Of a stretch of 44,061 bases of DNA, positions 16,072 to 24,015 are shown piece after piece. Made by a program: the position numbers and the translations under genes. The stretch's first letter is position 1. Every line of letters starts with the position of its first letter. Location: positions 1-44,061 of the forward strand of contig DAIPIU010000021.1 in assembly GCA_036770645.1 (NCBI GenBank), written 5' to 3'. The DNA is from Rubrimonas sp036770645 (GTDB taxonomy: Bacteria > Pseudomonadota > Alphaproteobacteria > Rhodobacterales > Rhodobacteraceae). Under the pieces are notes generated by a model, which saw only the letters and a list, made by a program, of their open reading frames with translations, made no database searches and had not been told where the DNA came from.

Positions 16072-16735
16072 GGGTCTCGGCCAGCCTGCCCATCAGCAGC
16101 GCCAGCGCGGGGTCGGCGGCGACGGCGTAGGATCGGCCCGCGTCGTCCGCATGGCTGACGAGGCCCATCACGGCGGGGCCGTCGGCCGTCTCGACCATCA
16201 CCGGCGCGCCGGACATGCCCTTCACCGCCGGGCAGCCGAGCGCCAGCAGCGCCGGCCCCGCGGGCGTCGCGGGGCAGTCCCTCTCGATCGACGGGGCGTG
16301 CGCGCGGTCCCAGCCGTAGGACACGATCACCGCCGCGGCCCGCTGCGGCGGGGCGACGGGGATGGGGGCGATGTCGCCGGGGTCGATGGGCTCGGCAAGC
16401 TCGAGCAGCGCGAGGTCGGAGCCTTCCCCGAAGCCCAGCCGCGCCGCCCGCCGCACGCCGCGCAGCGCCGCGAAGCCGCCCTTGCGGTAACCCGCGACGA
16501 ATTTCAGCGCCTGAATGCGGAAGGCGGCGCCGGTGCGGCCGTTGGCCAGGCAATGGTCGGCCGTCAGCACCAGGGTCGGCGCGATCAGCACGGCGGTGCA
16601 GAACTGCATGCCGGCGGCGTTCAGGCGGCCGACCGCCCGCCACGCCGCGGCCTCCGCATCGTCCATGAACCGGCGCGGCTCGGCGTGCGCCGCAGCCGCC
16701 GCGCACAGCAGCGCGGCGGCGAGCGCCAGCCTCAC
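16067..16735 (-). CDS. secreted trypsin/V8-like serine protease
   Basis: 222 residues from GTG at 16735. Signal peptide (VRLALAAALLCAAAAAHA) suggests export to the periplasm. Catalytic triad visible as His61 (LTADHCL), Asp107 (SDLALLEL) and Ser175 (KGMSGAPV). Cys46/Cys62 and Cys154/Cys168 fit disulfide pairs. The start overlaps the glcF stop (GTGA), so it is translated with the glycolate oxidase genes, which is an unusual partner. A longer frame to 16969 shadows glcF. Substrate unknown. Confidence 0.83.
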   Translation of the reverse strand: MRLALAAALLCAAAAAHAEPRRFMDDAEAAAWRAVGRLNAAGMQFCTAVLIAPTLVLTADHCLANGRTGAAFRIQALKFVAGYRKGGFAALRGVRRAARLGFGEGSDLALLELAEPIDPGDIAPIPVAPPQRAAAVIVSYGWDRAHAPSIERDCPATPAGPALLALGCPAVKGMSGAPVMVETADGPAVMGLVSHADDAGRSYAVAADPALALLMGRLAETP

Positions 16736-18027
16736 AGGCCCGCGGCCGCCAGCCTGGCGGGCTTCGGCCCGCCGGTCGCCCAGTCCAGCAGCTCGACCGT
16801 GTGCACCACCGGGACCTCGATGGCCGAGCCGATCTGCATCATGCAGCCGATGTTGCCCGCCGCCACCACCTGCGGCCGCGTCGCGGCGATGTTGGCGGCC
16901 TTGCGCGCCTTCAGCTGCGCGGAGATCTCGGGCTGCATCAGGTTGTAGGTTCCGGCCGAGCCGCAGCAAAGGTGCCCTTCCGCCGGCTCCAGCACCGTGA
17001 AGCCCGCGCCCTTCAGCAGCGCCTTGGGATGGGTGGTGATCTTCTGGCCGTGCTGCAGCGAGCAGGCGGCGTGGTAGGCCACCCGCAACCCCGGCGCATG
17101 GGTCGCGCCGGTCAGGCCGAGCTGCGCCATCACCTCCGACACGTCGCGGGCGATGGACGCGACGCGCGCGGCATCCGCCGCCAGCGCGTCGCTGCGGAAC
17201 ATGTGGCCGTAATCCTTGACCGTGGTGCCGCAGCCGGAGGTGTTGATCACGATGGCGTCCAGCCCCGCGCCGTCCATCTCGCGCGTCCAGGCGCGGATGT
17301 TCTTCGCCGCGCTGTCATGGGATTGCGCGGTCTTTCCCATGTGATGGGTCAGCGCGCCGCAGCAGCCCGCGCCCTCGGCCACCACAACCTCGACGCCGTG
17401 CCGGGTCAGCAGGCGGATCGTCGCCTCGTTGATGTCGGTGTTCAGCGCGCGCTGGGCGCAGCCGGTCATCAGCGCCACGCGCATCCGCCGCGGCCCCTCG
17501 GCCGGAAACACCTGCGGGTCGTCCCAGCGCGAGACCGGGGGCAGCGAGGCCGGCGCGAAGGCGACCATCGCCCGCAGCTTGCGCGGCAGGATGGGCGCGA
17601 AGGGCTTCGCCAGCCAGGCGCCGAGGATCGAGAGCCGGAAGCGGGTGGGGTAGGGCAGGATCAGCGCCAGCAGCCAGCGCAGCGCGCGGTCGTCCCAGGG
17701 CCGCCTGTAGGTCCGCTCGATGTGCTCGCGCGCGTGGTCGACGAGGTGCATGTAATGCACGCCCGAGGGGCAGGTGGTCATGCAGGCGAGGCAGGACAGG
17801 CAGCGGTCGATGTGCTTGACGGTCTTCTCGTCGGCGGGCCTGTCGTTCTCGAGCATCTCCTTGATCAGGTAGATGCGCCCGCGCGGGCTGTCGAGCTCGT
17901 CGCCCAGCACCTGATAGGTCGGGCAGGTGGCGGTGCAGAACCCGCAATGGACGCAGGTGCGCAGCACCTCGTTCGAGCGCGCCGTCTGGGGGTCGCGCAG
18001 CTGCTCGGCCGTGAAGCTGGTCTGCAT
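16732..18027 (-). CDS. glcF: glycolate oxidase iron-sulfur subunit GlcF
   Basis: 431 residues. Two 4Fe-4S ferredoxin motifs near the N-terminus: Cys25-x2-Cys28-x2-Cys31-x3-Cys35 (CVHCGFCTATCP) and Cys76-x2-Cys79-x2-Cys82-x3-Cys86. Two CCG motifs follow (GAGCCGALTHHMG and GHLCCGSAG), as in GlcF and heterodisulfide reductase subunits. Passes electrons from GlcD to the quinone pool. Lies 21 nt after glcE, and its stop overlaps the protease start. Confidence 0.95.
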   Translation of the reverse strand: MQTSFTAEQLRDPQTARSNEVLRTCVHCGFCTATCPTYQVLGDELDSPRGRIYLIKEMLENDRPADEKTVKHIDRCLSCLACMTTCPSGVHYMHLVDHAREHIERTYRRPWDDRALRWLLALILPYPTRFRLSILGAWLAKPFAPILPRKLRAMVAFAPASLPPVSRWDDPQVFPAEGPRRMRVALMTGCAQRALNTDINEATIRLLTRHGVEVVVAEGAGCCGALTHHMGKTAQSHDSAAKNIRAWTREMDGAGLDAIVINTSGCGTTVKDYGHMFRSDALAADAARVASIARDVSEVMAQLGLTGATHAPGLRVAYHAACSLQHGQKITTHPKALLKGAGFTVLEPAEGHLCCGSAGTYNLMQPEISAQLKARKAANIAATRPQVVAAGNIGCMMQIGSAIEVPVVHTVELLDWATGGPKPARLAAAGL

Positions 18028-18048
18028 GGGTACTCTCGCGGGGGCGCG

Positions 18049-19308
18049 TCAGGCGCGCATGCGGCCGGGATTCAGGATCCGCGCGGGATCGAACTGCGCG
18101 CGGACGGCTTCGGACAGCGCCGCCACGGCCGGCGCCTCCGGATGGAAGGGGGGCACCTGAGCCCGAGTCGCGGCCGTCGCGCGCACGAGCGTGGCGTGCC
18201 CGCCGGCCGCGCGGGCCTCGCGCCGGATGGCGGCCGCGCCGCAATCGCCGGCCTCGGGGGCGCGCAGCCAGACCAGCCCGCCGCCCCAGTCATAGGAAGC
18301 GGCCTCGACCGCGCCCTCGGCGCGCAGGCGGGCGACGAGGCCGGCGGCCTCCGTCGGCCTGACCGACAGGCGCCAGACCGCCCCGGGCGCTTCCGCGATG
18401 CCGACCGCATCGCGCACCGCAGCCCAGGCCGCCGCGACCGTCCCGGGGTCGCTGTCCACATGCGCCGCGCCGTGCGGCGCAAGCAGGCGCGCCAGTTCCG
18501 ACGCGCGATAGGCGACCGAGGCCGCGAAGCCCTCCACCCGGACCAGCGTGCGCGCCGGTTCGCCCGGCAGATGCGCGGCCCCGCTCACGTCGTAGGGCGA
18601 CCGCAGCGCGGCGCGCAGGGCCGCGAGCGCCGCTTCGTCGTCGAGCCCATCGAGGATCACCGTCGCCGCGGCCTCGGTCACGGGCAGCACCTTGAACGCG
18701 ACCTCGGTCAGCACGCCGAGCGTGCCCCATGATCCGCAGAGCAGTTTCACGAGGTCGTATCCGGTGACGTTCTTCATCACCCGGCCGCCGTTCTTGACGA
18801 CGGCGCCGCGCCCGTCGACGAAGCGCACGCCGATCAGGCTGTCGCGGCAGGCCCCGGCCTGCACCCTGCGCGGGCCGGAATGGTTGCCCGCGACCACGCT
18901 GCCGATGGTCGGCTCGCCGTCGGAGCCCAGCAGCGCGCGGTGGTCCATCGGCTCGAAGGGCAGGCGCTGGCCCTCGGCGGCCAGCATCGCCGCGACCGTC
19001 GAAAGCCGCGCGCCGGCGCCGACCACCAGCGTCAGCGCCGCAGGTTCGTAGAGCGGCACGCCGTCGAGCCGCGCGACCGACAGCCGGGCCTCGGCCGCCA
19101 CGGGGCGGCCCAGCGCCAGCCGCGTGCCGCCGCCCGCGATCTCGAGCGGCCGGCGCGCGGCATGGGCCTGCGCGACCGCCTCGGCCAGTTCCGCCTCGTC
19201 CGCGGGTTCGAGCGGCGCCGGCCCGGCCGCGCCGCGCTCCAGCACCGCCGCGCCCGCGCCCCCCCTCCCCTCGGGCGAGCGGGCCGGGGCGAGTGGGCGC
19301 CCGGTCAC
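18049..19308 (-). CDS. glcE: glycolate oxidase FAD-binding subunit GlcE
   Basis: 419 residues from GTG at 19308, overlapping the glcD stop (GTGA). FAD-binding PCMH-type domain: IAGGGTRLALGRP near residue 57, LGSDGEPTIGSVVAGN, then KNVTGYDLVKLLCGSWGTLGVLTEV, diagnostic of GlcE. The C-terminal segment ends FDPARILNPGRM. The first ~25 residues (PLAPARSPEGRGGAG) are encoded by a stretch resembling the livG-livH repeat and do not look like family sequence. Works with GlcD and GlcF to oxidise glycolate to glyoxylate. Confidence 0.92.
   Translation of the reverse strand: MTGRPLAPARSPEGRGGAGAAVLERGAAGPAPLEPADEAELAEAVAQAHAARRPLEIAGGGTRLALGRPVAAEARLSVARLDGVPLYEPAALTLVVGAGARLSTVAAMLAAEGQRLPFEPMDHRALLGSDGEPTIGSVVAGNHSGPRRVQAGACRDSLIGVRFVDGRGAVVKNGGRVMKNVTGYDLVKLLCGSWGTLGVLTEVAFKVLPVTEAAATVILDGLDDEAALAALRAALRSPYDVSGAAHLPGEPARTLVRVEGFAASVAYRASELARLLAPHGAAHVDSDPGTVAAAWAAVRDAVGIAEAPGAVWRLSVRPTEAAGLVARLRAEGAVEAASYDWGGGLVWLRAPEAGDCGAAAIRREARAAGGHATLVRATAATRAQVPPFHPEAPAVAALSEAVRAQFDPARILNPGRMRA
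19260..19299. repeat. half copy of the livG-livH repeat at the glcE 5' end
   Basis: Reads as a C/T-rich run, a short turn, then GCGGGCCGGGGCGAG followed by TGGG. It aligns with the right half of the 10124-10260 element (10221-10260), sharing the GGCCGGGGCGAG core. It lies inside the first codons of glcE. Confidence 0.5.
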
Positions 19309-20762
19309 GCCGCCGCCCGGGGCGTCGTCGCGGCGCGGTGGGCGTCGACGGTGGAGAGCGGGAACACCTTGCCGGGGTTCAGCAGCCAGCCGGGATCGAA
19401 CACGTCCTTCAGGCGCATCTGCGCCACCATGTCGGCCTCGGTGAACTGCGCCGGCATCAGGTCTCGCTTCTCGATGCCCACGCCGTGCTCGCCGGTCAGG
19501 CAGCCGCCGACCTCGACGCACAGCCGCAGGATGTCGGCCCCCAGCGCCTCGACCTTCTCCAGCGCGCCTTCGGCATTGGCGTCGAACAGGATCAGCGGGT
19601 GCATGTTGCCGTCGCCCGCGTGGAAGATGTTGGCGACTTCGAGGCCGTAGCCTTCCGCGAGTTCCGCGGTGCGCTTCAGCACCCGGGGCAGTTCGCCGAT
19701 CGGGATGGTGCCGTCCAGGCAGATGTAGTCGGCGATCTGGCCCATGGCCCCGAAGGCCGACTTGCGGCCCAGCCAGATGGCCTTGCTTTCGGCCTCCGAC
19801 GCGCTTTCGCGCACGCTGATCGGGTTGTGCCGCATCGCCACGGTCTTGATGCGGCCCAGCTGCTCGTCGATCTCGGCCGGGCTGCCCTCGACCTCGACGA
19901 TCAGCAGCGCGCCCGCGTTCAGCGGGTAGCCGGCCTTGGCGAAGTTCTCGCAGGCGCGGATCGCCGGGCCGTCCATGAACTCGAGCGCCACCGGGATCAC
20001 GCCCTCGCGGATGATGTCGGCGACGCAGGCCCCCGCGACCTCGCTGGTCTCGAAGCCGAACATGATGGGCCGCGCGCCCTCCGGGCTGGGCAGCACCTTC
20101 AGCGTCGCCTCGGTGACCACCCCGAGCATGCCCTCGGAGCCGCAGAGCACGCCCAGCAGGTCGTAGCCGGCGGCGTCCAGCGCCGGGCCGCCGAGCTCGA
20201 TCACCTCGCCGGCCATGGTCACCATCGTCACGCCCAGCAGGTTGTTGGTGGTGACGCCGTACTTCAGGCAATGCGCCCCGCCCGAATTCATCGCCACGTT
20301 GCCGGCGATGGCGCAGGCGAGCTGGCTCGACGGGTCGGGGGCGTAGAAGAACCCCTCATGCGCCACGGCCTGCGTCACGGCGATGTTGGTCACGCCAGAC
20401 TGCACCCGCACCGTGCGGTTCTCGAGGTCGATGTCCAGCACCCGGTTCAGGCGCGCCACGCCCAGGATCACCCCGTCGGCGGTGGGCATCGCGCCGCCGG
20501 TCAGCGAGGTGCCCGAGCCGCGGGGCGTGACCGGCACGCCCTCCTCGTGCAGAACGCGCAGGGCGGCAGCGACCTCCTGCGTCGAGCGCGGCAGGATCAC
20601 CGCCATCGGCGGGCAGCGATAGGCGGTCAGCCCGTCGCATTCGTAGGCCCGGGTCTCCTCGGGGGCATCGATCACGGCATCGGCGGGCAGCACCTTGCGC
20701 AGGCGGGCGACGACATGGGCGCGCTTCGACAGCACGCGCGGATCGGGCGTCGGCATCTGCAT
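19305..20762 (-). CDS. glcD: glycolate oxidase subunit GlcD
   Basis: 485 residues, FAD-linked oxidase with an N-terminal PCMH-type FAD domain: TPRGSGTSLTGGA at 79-91, AGNVAMNSGGAHCLKYGVT, then GSEGMLGVVTEATLKVLP. The C-terminal cap has HAGDGNMHP and the closing GEHGVGIEKR, both typical of GlcD/lactate dehydrogenase-type enzymes. Catalyses glycolate to glyoxylate with GlcE and GlcF. Start at 20762 with GGGGAG upstream; the second Met (20756) is too far from it. First cistron of glcDEF-protease. No glcC-type regulator is adjacent. Confidence 0.95.
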   Translation of the reverse strand: MQMPTPDPRVLSKRAHVVARLRKVLPADAVIDAPEETRAYECDGLTAYRCPPMAVILPRSTQEVAAALRVLHEEGVPVTPRGSGTSLTGGAMPTADGVILGVARLNRVLDIDLENRTVRVQSGVTNIAVTQAVAHEGFFYAPDPSSQLACAIAGNVAMNSGGAHCLKYGVTTNNLLGVTMVTMAGEVIELGGPALDAAGYDLLGVLCGSEGMLGVVTEATLKVLPSPEGARPIMFGFETSEVAGACVADIIREGVIPVALEFMDGPAIRACENFAKAGYPLNAGALLIVEVEGSPAEIDEQLGRIKTVAMRHNPISVRESASEAESKAIWLGRKSAFGAMGQIADYICLDGTIPIGELPRVLKRTAELAEGYGLEVANIFHAGDGNMHPLILFDANAEGALEKVEALGADILRLCVEVGGCLTGEHGVGIEKRDLMPAQFTEADMVAQMRLKDVFDPGWLLNPGKVFPLSTVDAHRAATTPRAAA

Positions 20763-20812
20763 GGCGTCTCGCTCCCCTGGCCGCGCGGCTACGCCACGCT
20801 TTGCCTGCAAGG

Positions 20813-20841
20813 TTGTAGGTCGCGACCATGGCCTTTGCCAA
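20813..20841 (-). promoter_or_regulatory. candidate glcD promoter
   Basis: Minus strand TTGGCA (20841-20836), 17 nt, CTACAA (20818-20813), about 50 nt before the glcD start. It shares the TTG...CTA form of the lysC and tRNA-Pro candidates. Confidence 0.45.
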
Positions 20842-20942
20842 TGCGACCCCTTGAGGCTACCCAGCAGGGCGCGCGTCGGCGCGTCGCGGCCGCCGCGCTT
20901 TCGGGCCATGGCGACGGAACAGCCCCGGGGGAGCCGACGCCG

Positions 20943-21641
20943 ATGCATCCGTTCGACAAGCTGGCCGCGGCCTTCGGTCCGCTCGACCTCGCGGCGGTCG
21001 GGCTGTTCGCCGCCGCCTGGGCGGGCATCGAGATCCTGCTGCGGCCCCATGGCTGGGGCGCGCGCTCGACGGGCGAGCTGATGGGGCGCTACCGGGCGAT
21101 CTGGTTCCGCGAGGCGGCGCTGCGCGAGAACCGCATCGTCGACGCCACGCTGCTGACCGGTCTGCGCGGGGCCGTCGCCTTCTACGTCTCCGCCGTACTC
21201 ATCGCCATCGGCGGCGCGGTGGCGCTGATCGGGCAGGCCGACGAGGTGCTTTCGGTCGCCTCGGACCTCGGCGGCGACCTGTCGCGCCCGCGCGTGGTCT
21301 GGATCGTCAAGATCATGCTTGTGACAGCGGCGCTGGTCGTGGCGCTGCTGCAGTTCCTGTGGTCGCACCGGGTGTTCGGCTATTGCGTGGTGCTGCTGGG
21401 CGCGATCCCGGTCGACGGCACCTCGGCCGAGGCGCAGCGCATCGCCGAGAAGGGGGCGCGGCTGAACGTGCTGGGCTCGCGGCACTTCAACCGCGGGTTG
21501 CGGTCGGCCTATTTCGCGCTGACCGCGCTGGTCTGGATGGTCGGCGCCGAGGCGCTGATCGCCGCGACGCTTCTGACCGCGTGGATCCTGCTGCGCCGCG
21601 AGTTCCTGTCGGAATCGCGGCGCGCCATCTGCGACGACTGA
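20943..21641 (+). CDS. DUF599 family membrane protein
   Basis: 232 residues, four clear hydrophobic segments: about 12-32, 76-100, 120-142 and 197-220. Family marks include the RYRAIWFREAALRENRIVDATLL helix after TM1 and GSRHFNRGLRSAYFALTAL before the last TM. DUF599 proteins have no established role. Start at the ATG at 20943 with GGGGGAG ten nt upstream; longer open frames to the left are antisense to glcD. Divergent from glcD across 180 nt and convergent with the patatin gene. Confidence 0.85.
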   Translation: MHPFDKLAAAFGPLDLAAVGLFAAAWAGIEILLRPHGWGARSTGELMGRYRAIWFREAALRENRIVDATLLTGLRGAVAFYVSAVLIAIGGAVALIGQADEVLSVASDLGGDLSRPRVVWIVKIMLVTAALVVALLQFLWSHRVFGYCVVLLGAIPVDGTSAEAQRIAEKGARLNVLGSRHFNRGLRSAYFALTALVWMVGAEALIAATLLTAWILLRREFLSESRRAICDD

Positions 21642-21649
21642 AGCGCGGG

Positions 21650-23905
21650 TCAGCCGTCGTCGAGGTCGCTCGGCGACTGGGCGAACCAGGCCGTCGGGCG
21701 CAGCGACAGGGCGGGTGGGCGGCGGTCGGGCATGCAGTAGCCGTCATGGGGCGCGCTGTCGCCCATGCGTCGCAGGCCGGGGATCTTCACGGGGCGGAAC
21801 CGCGGCTCGATGTCGCGGGCCAGCGTCTCAAGCATCGTCGCGGCCTCCCGCACGCGCGCGGGGGTCGGCGCGGCGGGGCGCGGCGCGCCGGCCCGCCGCG
21901 CCGCGCGGCGCTCGAGCGCCAGCGCGATGCCCCATGCCGTGCGCAGGTCGGGGCCGGGTCCGGCGAGTTCGGCCAGCACGGCCTGCGCCGTGACGGGCGA
22001 GCCTTCCGCGGCGACCGGCAACGGCCCCCCGCCCGCCAGGCGCACCTGCACCTGTCCGCGCAGCAGCAGTTCGCGCGCGATCGTGCGCATCAGCGGCGCG
22101 ACGGCCTTGCGCTCGCCCAGCCACCACCAGCCGACGCGCGCCGCGAAGCCCGGCGCGACGGCGCTGGCCGCGCGCAGCGCGACCGCCTCCAGCCGCCGCC
22201 CGACCGGGCCGCGCAGCCAGGCGAGGCGGCGCGCCGGCATCAGCGGCCGGCTGGGTTCGGGGACCGGGGTCTGGCCGCGCAGGCCGGCGGCGAGGATCTG
22301 CACCTCGCCCGCCGGGGCCATCGGCGCCCCGCCGGCCCCCTCCAGCGGGGCGACCCCCGCCACCATGGGGTTGTCCTTCGACAGGGTGAACCAGTTTTGC
22401 AGGAAGCGCTGGCAATTGTGCTGGCCAAGAAGGAAATCGTGGCGGCGAAAGGCCTCGTCGAGGAAGCCGCCGAAGCCACCCAGCGCGCCGCTGGCGATGG
22501 CGTCGGCGCCCTCGGCGCCCTCCGTGGCCCCGTCCTCCGGATCGCGCGACGGCGAGATCAGGAAACGCGAGCGCACGTCGGGCGCGGCGGCATCCACCAG
22601 CTCGGCCGGCTTCAGGCGCGCCTGGCCCTTCAAGGCGCCGATCAGGCCCCCCAGCACGGTCTCGATCGCGCGCTCCCCGGGGTCGGTCGGATCCGCGGCG
22701 GCGAGCGTCGGCCCCTCGGGGAACGGGTCGATCATGATCACCGCGCGGTCCGCGCGCTCGGGTTCGCGGGGGTTCGGGGCCAGTTCCCATCCGGAACCGC
22801 CGGGCTTGCGCGGGCGGATGGTGAAGCGGGCGTATTCGAAGGGCTCGTTGTTGCACACGCCTCCGTCCACGGCGACATAGGCGAACGACGTGTCGGCATC
22901 GCGCGGCAGCCTCGCCTTCGGCCCGAGCGCGGGATCGACATCGAGCGGCCAGGCCCCGCCCTGCGACCGCGCCGTGCCGTCCGCCAGCCATTCGGCGGGG
23001 TCGGTGCGCAGCACCATCGGGGCGAGGCCCACCGGAAAGGCGCCGGAGGCGATGGCGGTCTCCCGGAAATCGGTCCAGGACGTGGCCCCGACGGCCTTGC
23101 CGCGCTGCCGCAGATCGACGGTCGCGCCCCCGGCAGGCAGCGGCAGCGCGATCCCCGCGTCCTTCCACGCCTCCAGCCAGTGGGACGTCACCGGGCAGGC
23201 GCCCAGGCCGGACACCCGGAAGTGCCGCACCGCGGCGTGGCTGGCCATGCCGTGCCCGGACCCGCCGCCGAACGGAACCTCGTAGCCGACGCCGTTGAGG
23301 TTCGTGGTGGTCAGGAACAGGTCGAGATCGGCGGCGATCCAGTCATGCGTCAGCCCGTCCCAGCCCAGATCGCCCAGCGTGGCGTCGGCCGCATCCTCGA
23401 TCGCCGCGCTGTCGAGCAGCGAGGGCAGGGGGCCGCCACCGGCGATGTCCGACGCCCCGAGCAGCCCGCCCGACCCGTCCGCCCCGTACATCCGCACGCC
23501 GCGCACCCAGATGTCGTGCAGGTCGCGCAGGCCGACGCGATAATCCTGCCGGTTCGGCTCGCGGCCCTCGCCCCGCCCCTCGGCATCGGGCGGCCCGTAG
23601 ACGATGTCGGCGTAGCTCTCGGTCGCGTCGCGGCCCGAGCCGTCGCGCACCAGCGCCGTCAGCGCCAGCGCCGCCGAGACCGAGCCCGCCGAGGCCCCGC
23701 TCATGACCTTCAGCACCACCCGCGGCCCGGGCGCGCCGGCGGCGACCGCCCGCGCGTGCTGGCGCAGGGTGCGGAACAGCTGGTCCAGCACCCCCGCCGT
23801 GTAGGCGCCGGCCGACACGGCGCCCGCCATCGTGAGCCCGAGGACGAAGACCGGCGGTCCGTCCGCCATCCCCTCCGGCCCGGTCGTGTCGCCCTGCGCT
23901 GTCAT
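21650..23905 (-). CDS. large patatin-like phospholipase family protein
   Basis: 751 residues. Patatin catalytic elements: Gly-rich oxyanion loop AGAVSAGAYTAGV at 27-39, nucleophile Ser72 in GASAG, and dyad Asp347 in VAVDGG. It is far longer than simple patatins (about 300 residues); the extra part includes a long insert before the DGG and about 400 residues after it, like the TIGR03607 'patatin-related' class. No signal peptide. Start at ATG 23905 after a run of ten G, which serves as the ribosome site; a GTG at 23926 would lie upstream of it. Probably acts on phospholipid acyl esters. Confidence 0.85.
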   Translation of the reverse strand: MTAQGDTTGPEGMADGPPVFVLGLTMAGAVSAGAYTAGVLDQLFRTLRQHARAVAAGAPGPRVVLKVMSGASAGSVSAALALTALVRDGSGRDATESYADIVYGPPDAEGRGEGREPNRQDYRVGLRDLHDIWVRGVRMYGADGSGGLLGASDIAGGGPLPSLLDSAAIEDAADATLGDLGWDGLTHDWIAADLDLFLTTTNLNGVGYEVPFGGGSGHGMASHAAVRHFRVSGLGACPVTSHWLEAWKDAGIALPLPAGGATVDLRQRGKAVGATSWTDFRETAIASGAFPVGLAPMVLRTDPAEWLADGTARSQGGAWPLDVDPALGPKARLPRDADTSFAYVAVDGGVCNNEPFEYARFTIRPRKPGGSGWELAPNPREPERADRAVIMIDPFPEGPTLAAADPTDPGERAIETVLGGLIGALKGQARLKPAELVDAAAPDVRSRFLISPSRDPEDGATEGAEGADAIASGALGGFGGFLDEAFRRHDFLLGQHNCQRFLQNWFTLSKDNPMVAGVAPLEGAGGAPMAPAGEVQILAAGLRGQTPVPEPSRPLMPARRLAWLRGPVGRRLEAVALRAASAVAPGFAARVGWWWLGERKAVAPLMRTIARELLLRGQVQVRLAGGGPLPVAAEGSPVTAQAVLAELAGPGPDLRTAWGIALALERRAARRAGAPRPAAPTPARVREAATMLETLARDIEPRFRPVKIPGLRRMGDSAPHDGYCMPDRRPPALSLRPTAWFAQSPSDLDDG

Positions 23906-23996
23906 GGTCGTCCCCCCCCCCGACACCGGATCCGGCGGGCAGGTTTACCATGAACGCGTTGCGCCGCGGTGTCCCGCATCGGGGGACGGACCGGGG

Positions 23997-24011
23997 CGCG
24001 CGGACCGCGCG
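23997..24011 (-). terminator. short hairpin after ptsP
   Basis: CGCGCGG and CCGCGCG separated by one base, 5 nt after the ptsP stop. Too small to be sure. Confidence 0.25.
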
Positions 24012-24015
24012 AAGG

